A stretch of 9,043 bases of DNA, taken from NCBI GenBank assembly GCA_002298695.1, contig DBLB01000093.1:1-9043 (forward strand), in the 5' to 3' direction. Shown one piece after another: positions 5,055 to 9,043 of the stretch (within the stretch, counting starts at the first letter, position 1; the number at the start of each line of letters is the position of its first letter). The position numbers and the translations under genes are program-made. Origin of the DNA: Clostridiales bacterium UBA735. GTDB lineage: Bacteria > Bacillota > Clostridia > Oscillospirales > Oscillospiraceae. The notes under the pieces are model-generated. The model ran no database searches. It was not told where the DNA came from and was given only the letters and a program-made list of their open reading frames with translations.

Positions 5055-6524
5055 ATGAGCGCATCCCGCAAAAAGAAAGAGCGCAGAGAGATTGCCTCCG
5101 AGACGCCCGTCAACCAGAACCAATCGACCGGAAAAGGCATGAGCCGCGGTTTGAAAACGACGCTGATCGTCGTCTGTGCCGTTCTGGTCGTCGCACTTGT
5201 CACCTTCTGTGCAATGGTCACGGGCGGTTTCTTCGCCAGCCACAGCACTGCCGCCACCGTCGGCACGCATAAACTGACGCCCGCAATGGTCAACTATTAT
5301 TACCGCAACGCCGTCTATCAGATGAGCTCCTACGCCTCCTACCTCGGCATCGACACCAGTTCTTCCCTTGACACGCAGATCTATGACGAAGAGACCGGCG
5401 AGACCTGGGCCGACGTGCTGATGGATCAGGCGCTGACCAACGCCGCGCAGACCTACGCCGTCTACGACGACGCCGTCGCAAACGGCTTCACGCTCTCTGA
5501 TGACGACCAGAGCGAGATCGACGCTACGCTCGCCATGTTTGAATCCCAGCCGTCCTATCTTGCCCAGTATTTCGGCACCGGCTGCACGCTGGACAGCTAC
5601 CGCGAGTACATCACCGTCAACATGACGGTCGACAGCTACCGTCAGCAGAAGAGCGATTCCCTCACCTACTCCGCCGACGATCTTGCCGCGGCCTATGCAG
5701 AGGATCCCGCTTCCTACGACACGTTCACCTACCGCCAGTTTCTGATCTCCGACACCCTCGTGCAGGGCGACGAGACCGACCTGACCGAGGAAGAGCTCAC
5801 CAGCCGCAAGGAGGCCATGGCCTCCGAGATGGCTTCTGCTGCACAGGGCGACGAGCAGGCATTTATCGACGCTGCGTATGAAAACGCATCCGAATCTCAG
5901 AAGTCTTCCTACGAGGACGAGAGCTACACGCTCCGCTCCTACACCGGCTCTTCCGTGATCGAAGCTGTCCGCACCTGGCTTGCCGATGATAGCCGCCAGA
6001 CCGGCGACACGACCTACATCGACAGCGACGGCACCTATTACGTGCTCTACTTCATTTCCCGTGACACGAACGACTGGCTTCTGCCGAATGTCCGTGAGAT
6101 CCCCTTCGCTGCGACCGACACCTCTGACGAGGAGGCCATGAGCGAGGCCAAAGCCAATGCCGAGGCCGCCCTCGCGGAATACGAATCCGGCGATCAGACG
6201 GTTGACGCTTTCATCGCGCTCGTACAACAGTACACGGGTGATGAGACTGCCGACGGCCTCACTGAAAACGTGATGCCCGGCTCCGTCAGCACCGCCTACG
6301 AAGATTGGGCCTTCGATACGGCCCGCCAGCCCGGCGACGTCACAGTCGTCGAAACGACCTCCGGCTACAGCGTCCTCTATTTCGACGGCACTGGCAGCGT
6401 CTATCGCGATGCACTGGTCGAAAACACGCTTCGCAGCAACGATTACAACACTTGGAACACTAATTTGACCGAAAATGCCTCCTACACGGCAAACAGCTTC
6501 GGCATGCGTTTCACCACCAAGTAA
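5055..6524 (+). CDS. Membrane-anchored foldase-like protein with two degenerate parvulin (PpiC-type) units
   Basis: This 489-aa protein has a basic cytoplasmic start (1-33), one membrane helix (about 34-58) and a large, acidic, Tyr/Asp/Ser-rich extracytoplasmic part. The absence of a lipobox suggests an uncleaved type II anchor rather than a PrsA-type lipoprotein. Residues 65-210 resemble a SurA/PrsA N-terminal chaperone domain. Two parvulin-like units follow. Unit 1 runs from YRQFLI (226) to GTYYVLYF (326-333); unit 2 from VREIPF (346) to SGYSVLYF (436-443), with the typical AFDTARQPGDVTVVET before its end. The active-site histidines of catalytic parvulins (in RHIL and GYHV) read Q/E and S/Y here, so prolyl isomerase activity is doubtful and a holdase role is more likely. 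AGAGGA lies 10 nt before the ATG. Likely role: folding of exported proteins, perhaps cell-wall enzymes. Family call good; activity inferred. Confidence 0.85.
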   Translation: MSASRKKKERREIASETPVNQNQSTGKGMSRGLKTTLIVVCAVLVVALVTFCAMVTGGFFASHSTAATVGTHKLTPAMVNYYYRNAVYQMSSYASYLGIDTSSSLDTQIYDEETGETWADVLMDQALTNAAQTYAVYDDAVANGFTLSDDDQSEIDATLAMFESQPSYLAQYFGTGCTLDSYREYITVNMTVDSYRQQKSDSLTYSADDLAAAYAEDPASYDTFTYRQFLISDTLVQGDETDLTEEELTSRKEAMASEMASAAQGDEQAFIDAAYENASESQKSSYEDESYTLRSYTGSSVIEAVRTWLADDSRQTGDTTYIDSDGTYYVLYFISRDTNDWLLPNVREIPFAATDTSDEEAMSEAKANAEAALAEYESGDQTVDAFIALVQQYTGDETADGLTENVMPGSVSTAYEDWAFDTARQPGDVTVVETTSGYSVLYFDGTGSVYRDALVENTLRSNDYNTWNTNLTENASYTANSFGMRFTTK

Positions 6525-6542
6525 GTTCTCCGAATAAAATTT

Positions 6543-6579
6543 ACCTCCGCAGTTCAAACTGAACTGCGGAGGTATTTTT
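6543..6579 (+). terminator. Terminator hairpin that contains the ribosome-binding site of the next gene
   Basis: A perfect 14-bp stem, ACCTCCGCAGTTCA (6543-6556) with TGAACTGCGGAGGT (6560-6573), has loop AAC and is followed by ATTTTT. It follows the foldase stop by 18 nt and has the form of an intrinsic terminator. Its 3' arm includes GGAGG (6568-6572), 7 nt before the ATG at 6580, which is the only good Shine-Dalgarno site for the half-transporter gene. Read-through mRNA would therefore have that site sequestered in the stem. Confidence 0.85.
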
Positions 6580-6948
6580 ATGGAACAGGAAAACGTCTCC
6601 CTCTGGAAATGTCTGCTTGCGGGACTCGCCGCGGGCTTTGTCAACGGATTTTTCGGCGCGGGCGGCGGCATGGTGCTCGTGCCGCTGCTCATCTGGCTCG
6701 TTGGCCTTCCGGATAAGCTCGCCTTCTCGTCCGCCATCAGCATCATCCTGCCGCTCTGCGTCGTCTCGCTCGTCATCTATGGGCGGCACGATATGCTGCC
6801 GCTCTCTGACGCGCTCCCCTATCTGCTCGGCGGCGCGGGCGGCGGTGTGCTCGCGGGGCTGTGGTTTCAGAAAGTCCCGGCCAAATGGCTCCATCTCGCG
6901 CTCGGCGCGCTGATCTTACTGGGAGGGGTGCGGCTGCTCGTATGCTGA
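6580..6948 (+). CDS. TSUP (TauE/SafE) family half-transporter, N-terminal-half type
   Basis: This 122-aa, very hydrophobic inner-membrane protein equals one repeat of the TSUP family, which usually has 7-8 helices built from two homologous halves and moves sulfite, sulfonates or other organic anions. The family glycine motif appears as GFVNGFFGAGGGMVLVP at 19-35, followed by helices at about 47-67, 78-96 and 103-122. A full-length family member is about 240-260 aa, so this gene supplies only half. The second half is the next gene, which starts inside the end of this one. GGAGG 7 nt before the ATG, inside the preceding terminator stem, fixes the start. No strong promoter of its own was found; a weak TTCACC-17-AATAAA lies at 6510-6538. 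Substrate unknown. The product is probably active only as a complex with the downstream partner. Confidence 0.85.
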   Translation: MEQENVSLWKCLLAGLAAGFVNGFFGAGGGMVLVPLLIWLVGLPDKLAFSSAISIILPLCVVSLVIYGRHDMLPLSDALPYLLGGAGGGVLAGLWFQKVPAKWLHLALGALILLGGVRLLVC

Positions 6949-7316
6949 ATTTCATCATTGCCATTCTGGCCGGACTCGTCTGCGGCGTGCTCTCCGGCTT
7001 CGGCATCGGCGGCGGGAGCCTGCTCATGGTCTGGATGACCGCCGTCCTATCCATGGAGCAGAAGGCCGCGCAGGGCATCAACCTGCTCTACTTCCTGCCC
7101 ACGGCTGTCTGCGCCCTGATCTTTCACGCAAAAAATCGCCAGATCTGCTGGAGAGCCGTCATCCCCGCCGCGCTCACAGGCTGCGCTTCCGCCGTCCCCG
7201 GCGCGCTGCTTGCCGCAAGTCTCGAAATGGCCCTGCTGCGCAAACTGTTTGGTGGTTTTTTGCTTGCTGTCGGCGCTGCGGAAGTCTGGAAGGGCATTAA
7301 AAGCAGCGGAAAATAA
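6942..7316 (+). CDS. TSUP (TauE/SafE) family half-transporter, C-terminal-half type
   Basis: This 124-aa membrane protein is the companion of the preceding half-transporter. The TSUP glycine motif is GVLSGFGIGGGSLLMVWM at 15-32, with hydrophobic helices at about 3-22, 27-38, 46-62, 73-92 and 98-115, and a short basic end. The ATG at 6942 is chosen over upstream in-frame starts because the protein then begins at the first helix, the GGGAGGGG at 6921-6928 is well placed, and the ATG overlaps the previous stop in the ATGCTGA arrangement (7 nt overlap), a sign of translational coupling and a fixed 1:1 ratio. The stop codon lies in the loop of the following terminator. The two genes together rebuild a full two-repeat TSUP permease, and a heterodimer is the natural inference. 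Substrate unknown. Confidence 0.85.
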   Translation: MLNFIIAILAGLVCGVLSGFGIGGGSLLMVWMTAVLSMEQKAAQGINLLYFLPTAVCALIFHAKNRQICWRAVIPAALTGCASAVPGALLAASLEMALLRKLFGGFLLAVGAAEVWKGIKSSGK

Positions 7317-7330
7317 CCTCCGCTGCTTTT
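7299..7330. terminator. Bidirectional intrinsic terminator shared by convergent genes
   Basis: A perfect 12-bp stem, AAAAGCAGCGGA (7299-7310) with TCCGCTGCTTTT (7319-7330), has an 8-nt loop. The A4/T4 ends give a U-run in both directions, so it can end the plus-strand TSUP pair and the minus-strand ruvX-DUF2461 unit. The TSUP stop codon (7314-7316) is inside the loop, and the DUF2461 stop is 3 nt away on the other side. Confidence 0.85.
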
Positions 7331-7332
7331 GA

Positions 7333-7995
7333 TCAGTCCACTATGCGGTAAATTTTGTCATAAAACCGGTAGTACGGAACCATGAAGCGGAAGCCGTCTT
7401 CTGTGAACGTCAGCAGTTCCCGCGAGGCAGAGACGGCGTCGTATGGCCGGATGCAGCGGAAGCCGATCCAACGCTTGTTGTACCACGACCCGAGGAGGTC
7501 GTCCGCGTGCCCCTTCGGCTTCGCGTATTCCTCGCCGGTGAGCGTGAGCATGTCCTGCTTGGCAAACTGCCGCGCCAGCTTTTCCATCGGCTTCGGATCC
7601 TGGTCGATGAACTTGCGCATCCGCGCCGCGTCCGCCGCGCGCATCCAGTAGCCGAAACCCATCCCGTATCCCTCGGCCCCGACCTCAAACCAGAAGTTCG
7701 GTGCGCCGTCCCGGTGTTCGATCTCATTCTGGAACGAGAACCAGATCTCATCCTTCAGCGGCCCGCGGCCAAACAGCCGCCGCGCATCGCGGTAGATACG
7801 CGAAATATGCAGATTCAGCCCCAATTCCGGATAATTTTCCTGAAACCAGTCGTAAAGTTCATTCGCCAGCGCCTTTGTCGGCTGCATGACGAGCTCGTTG
7901 AATTCCTCCTTGCGGGGGCCAAACCACTCGCGCGAATTGTTGAACCGGAGCTCCCAGAAGAAATCTCCGACCTTGTCCGAATATCCTGTAAACAT
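7333..7995 (-). CDS. DUF2461 domain protein
   Basis: This 220-aa soluble protein is covered by a DUF2461 domain over its full length. Family landmarks are LRFNNSREWFGPRK near the start (16-29), the central block HISRIYRDARRLFGRG at 63-78 followed by PLKDEIWFSF (79-88), and a middle glycine-aromatic stretch EGYGMGFGYW at 108-117. There are no signal or membrane segments. The molecular function of the family is unknown, and no catalytic residue can be assigned. The start codon at 7995 is 10 nt behind the ruvX stop. The AAGGAG that serves it overlaps the ruvX stop codon, with a rather long spacer of 13 nt, so translation is probably coupled to ruvX. It ends at the bidirectional terminator. The length is normal for the family and nothing is broken. 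Confidence 0.88.
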   Translation of the reverse strand: MFTGYSDKVGDFFWELRFNNSREWFGPRKEEFNELVMQPTKALANELYDWFQENYPELGLNLHISRIYRDARRLFGRGPLKDEIWFSFQNEIEHRDGAPNFWFEVGAEGYGMGFGYWMRAADAARMRKFIDQDPKPMEKLARQFAKQDMLTLTGEEYAKPKGHADDLLGSWYNKRWIGFRCIRPYDAVSASRELLTFTEDGFRFMVPYYRFYDKIYRIVD

Positions 7996-8005
7996 TGCCT
8001 GTAAC

Positions 8006-8428
8006 TTACTCCTTGTGCGAATTGAGATAATTGAGGTACCCCTCCAGGATCAGCGACGCGGCCACCGCGTCGACCGTATTCTTCCGTTTCTTCCCGTGAT
8101 AGCCGCCGTCCGACAGGATCTGATGCGCCTCGATCGTCGTCCGCCGCTCATCCCAGAGCACAACGTCCATCCCGGTCACATCCCCCAGCAGCGCCGCGAA
8201 CTCCCGGTAGAGCTCCGCGCGCGGCCCCTCCGTGCCGTCCATATTCTTCGGAAAGCCCATCACCAGCCGCTCCGGCCGGTGGGTTTTCACCAGCGCCGCA
8301 AGCTCCTGCGCCGTCTTATCCCGGTTCCAGGAGTGGATGACCGTCGTAAACCCCGTCAGCCAGCCCATTGCGTCTGAGATCGCGACTCCCGTCCGCGCGT
8401 CGCCGTAATCGATCGCCATTACCTTCAT
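8006..8428 (-). CDS. ruvX: Putative Holliday junction resolvase RuvX (YqgF family)
   Basis: This 140-aa RNase H-like nuclease matches the usual family length. It begins MKVMAIDYGDARTGVAIS (1-18), the first strand with metal-binding D7. It continues with GFPKNMDGTEGPRA (58-71), VVLWDERRTT (89-98) with catalytic-type E94, and DAVAASLILEGYL (120-132) with D120 as third acidic ligand. Members are annotated as Holliday-junction resolvases and are also implicated in 16S pre-rRNA 5' maturation (YqgF); the sequence does not tell which applies here. The frame stays open upstream to 8542, but the start at 8428 is chosen because GGGAG precedes it by 7 nt, the family start motif follows directly, and the promoter at 8460-8489 lies inside the extension. 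The DUF2461 gene follows in the same transcript. Confidence 0.95.
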   Translation of the reverse strand: MKVMAIDYGDARTGVAISDAMGWLTGFTTVIHSWNRDKTAQELAALVKTHRPERLVMGFPKNMDGTEGPRAELYREFAALLGDVTGMDVVLWDERRTTIEAHQILSDGGYHGKKRKNTVDAVAASLILEGYLNYLNSHKE

Positions 8429-8459
8429 AAAGATGCTCCCTTGTCGTTTGTCGCGGGAT

Positions 8460-8489
8460 AGTATACCACATCCTGTGCCGGAAAAGCAA
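8460..8489 (-). promoter_or_regulatory. Promoter of ruvX-DUF2461
   Basis: On the minus strand, TTGCTT (8489-8484) and TATACT (8465-8460) are separated by 18 nt. The start is predicted about 25 nt before the ruvX ATG. It is divergent from the rpmG promoter at 8530, the two being about 40 bp apart. Confidence 0.68.
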
Positions 8490-8529
8490 ACAGAACCACA
8501 AAAAAGTTGGGTTTTTCTGAAAATTTCTG

Positions 8530-8558
8530 TTGACGCGTGCAATCTTGTATGCTATGAT
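8530..8558 (+). promoter_or_regulatory. Extended -10 sigma-A promoter of rpmG-secE
   Basis: TTGACG (8530-8535) and TATGAT (8553-8558) have 17-nt spacing, and TGC directly before the -10 gives the extended -10 form. An inverted repeat TATGCT-N6-AGCATA (8548-8565) straddles the -10 element. A strong promoter is expected for a translation and secretion operon. Confidence 0.82.
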
Positions 8559-8565
8559 GAGCATA

Positions 8566-8689
8566 CCTGTGAAAAGGGGCTTATTTTTTTGCGCCTTTTC
8601 GGCTGCGGGATGCCGTGGTAGTTCCGGCGTCGTCAAATTTTTCTGACCGCAGCTCACGCAGGGAGGCAAAAGTTAAGGAGGTGCCGACA
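8566..8689 (+). promoter_or_regulatory. Structured 5' leader of rpmG
   Basis: About 125 nt of untranslated leader separate the promoter from the L33 start. It contains GAAAAGG (8571-8577) paired with CCTTTTC (8594-8600), around a T7-bearing loop. A longer arm pairs GCTGCGG (8602-8608) with CCGCAGC (8647-8653) and encloses a small GCCG/CGGC hairpin (8612-8628). The ribosome-binding site AAGGAGG (8675-8681) stays outside these stems. No known riboswitch or ribosomal-protein leader is recognised; a regulatory role is inference. Confidence 0.4.
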
Positions 8690-8839
8690 ATGCGAGTGAA
8701 GATCACGCTCAGATGCAACGAATGCAAGCAGAGAAACTACAACACCATGAAGAACAAGAAAAATGACCCCGACCGTCTGGAAATGAAAAAGTATTGCAGA
8801 TTCTGCAAGAAGCACACTGTCCATTCCGAGACGAAGTAA
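8690..8839 (+). CDS. rpmG: 50S ribosomal protein L33 (bL33)
   Basis: This 49-aa zinc-ribbon ribosomal protein is the normal length for bL33. The sequence begins [17 protein letters not shown], and the two metal-binding pairs are C9-x2-C12 and C36-x2-C39 ([11 protein letters not shown]), so this is the zinc-binding C+ form, not a C-minus paralogue. It sits on the 50S subunit near the E site. The ATG at 8690 is fixed by a near-perfect AAGGAGG 8 nt upstream; the frame is open to an earlier ATG at 8615 that has no ribosome-binding site. secE follows after 34 nt. The rpmG-secE order is the common Firmicutes arrangement, often with nusG and ribosomal-protein genes next. A tRNA-Trp gene found between them in some relatives is absent here. 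Confidence 0.97.
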   Translation: MRVKITLRCNECKQRNYNTMKNKKNDPDRLEMKKYCRFCKKHTVHSETK

Positions 8840-8857
8840 CAGTGCTCAGGCCACTGT
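8839..8857 (+). other. Small hairpin between rpmG and secE
   Basis: ACAGTG (8839-8844) and CACTGT (8852-8857) form a 6-bp stem with a 7-nt loop, directly after the rpmG stop. There is no U-run, so it is unlikely to terminate. It may adjust the rpmG/secE message ratio or be incidental. Confidence 0.35.
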
Positions 8858-8873
8858 AGAAAGGGTGAACATC

Positions 8874-9043
8874 ATGGCAGAAGCAAAAAAGGAAAACTTC
8901 TTTGTCCGTACCGGCAAACGTCTCAGCCGCTGGTTCCGCGAAATGAAGAGCGAGCTGAAGAAAGTCGTGTGGCCGACAAAGAGTCAGATGGTCAACAACA
9001 CGCTCATTGTTCTGGCGTGCGTGCTGGTCGTCGGCATTTTCAT
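8874..9043 (+). CDS. secE: Preprotein translocase subunit SecE, N-terminal part, cut by window edge
   Basis: The first 56 codons of SecE, the small essential subunit that clamps SecY in the protein-export channel. The amphipathic cytosolic helix (about 10-30, FREMKSELKKV) is followed by the family signature VVWPTKSQMVNNT at 31-43 and then by the start of the single membrane helix, LIVLACVLVVGIF. Single-helix SecE proteins are about 60-75 aa, so only a few codons are missing. AAGGGTG (8861-8867) precedes the ATG by 6 nt. It lies 34 nt behind rpmG in the same transcript, and nusG is expected next. Identification is firm. Confidence 0.95.
   Translation, partial: MAEAKKENFFVRTGKRLSRWFREMKSELKKVVWPTKSQMVNNTLIVLACVLVVGIF

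Noticed and set aside
4652..5293. 213-aa minus-strand open frame over the 6S-like RNA and foldase start
   Set aside because: It crosses the strong terminator and promoter, has no domain or ribosome-binding site, and overlaps three better-supported features.
5034..6776. 580-aa minus-strand open frame, Gly/Val-rich
   Set aside because: It is antisense to the foldase gene, whose promoter, ribosome-binding site and domain pattern are convincing. It also crosses the terminator and the TSUP start.
8429..8542. 38-residue N-terminal extension of ruvX
   Set aside because: The promoter lies inside it, there is no ribosome-binding site for the upstream ATG, and family members start at MKVMAIDYG-like sequence.
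8615..8689. 25-residue N-terminal extension of rpmG
   Set aside because: The ideal AAGGAGG and the bL33 start motif place the start at 8690.
8566..8873. Possible tRNA gene near rpmG-secE (tRNA-Trp occurs there in some Firmicutes)
   Set aside because: No cloverleaf, no T-arm GTTCGA-type sequence and no CCA-adjacent acceptor stem can be found; only 34 nt separate rpmG and secE.
1..9043. CRISPR array, insertion sequence, prophage or defence island
   Set aside because: There are no regularly spaced direct repeats, no transposase or integrase, no terminal inverted repeats and no phage genes. All genes fit a core chromosomal region.

Overview
The window reads as chromosomal DNA of a GC-rich, Gram-positive anaerobe of the Clostridia, most likely of the Oscillospiraceae/Ruminococcaceae type. 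This rests on good Firmicutes Shine-Dalgarno sites, vegetative sigma-A promoters, a class A PBP with a Clostridia-style cysteine-bearing tail, a DUF1292 gene, a Firmicutes-type L33 followed by secE, GC-rich third codon positions and a 6S-RNA-like gene. The family assignment is inference. There is no phage, transposon, CRISPR array, tRNA or rRNA gene, and everything looks like core genome.

Layout. (1) 1-3751, minus strand: a class A penicillin-binding protein, a DPPSYG-type SAM methyltransferase 19 nt behind it, and the first 97 codons of an ECF-transporter ATPase (EcfA type) after a 73-nt gap holding two tight hairpins. An extended -10 promoter lies in front of the PBP gene. (2) 3910-4508, plus strand: a 78-aa secreted, cysteine-containing peptide resembling the BofC C-terminal domain, then a 92-aa DUF1292 protein with its own promoter. 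(3) 4522-4724: a non-coding gene whose long interrupted hairpin, central bubble and self-terminating closing stem match 6S RNA. (4) 4725-4969: a gene-free stretch with C-tracts, hairpins and a strong intrinsic terminator. (5) 5055-7316, plus strand: a membrane-anchored foldase-like protein with two degenerate parvulin units, then two overlapping genes that each encode half of a TSUP (TauE/SafE) transporter. The terminator hairpin after the foldase gene contains the ribosome-binding site of the first half-transporter. (6) 7333-8428, minus strand: ruvX followed 10 nt later by a DUF2461 gene. They converge on the TSUP pair and share a bidirectional terminator with it. (7) 8530-9043, plus strand: a strong promoter, a structured 5' leader, rpmG (L33) and the start of secE. 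This is the usual entry to the secE-nusG-ribosomal-protein region.

Functionally the window mixes cell-wall synthesis and extracytoplasmic folding (PBP, foldase), translation and secretion (L33, SecE), global transcription control (6S-like RNA), DNA or rRNA maintenance (RuvX, methyltransferase) and small-molecule transport (EcfA, split TSUP). I see no defence system or biosynthetic cluster. The most unusual items are the 6S-like RNA and the structured gap after it, the split TSUP transporter with its hairpin-embedded ribosome-binding site, the duplicated His-less parvulin repeats, and a methyltransferase of the RlmI fold group without the usual catalytic cysteine.
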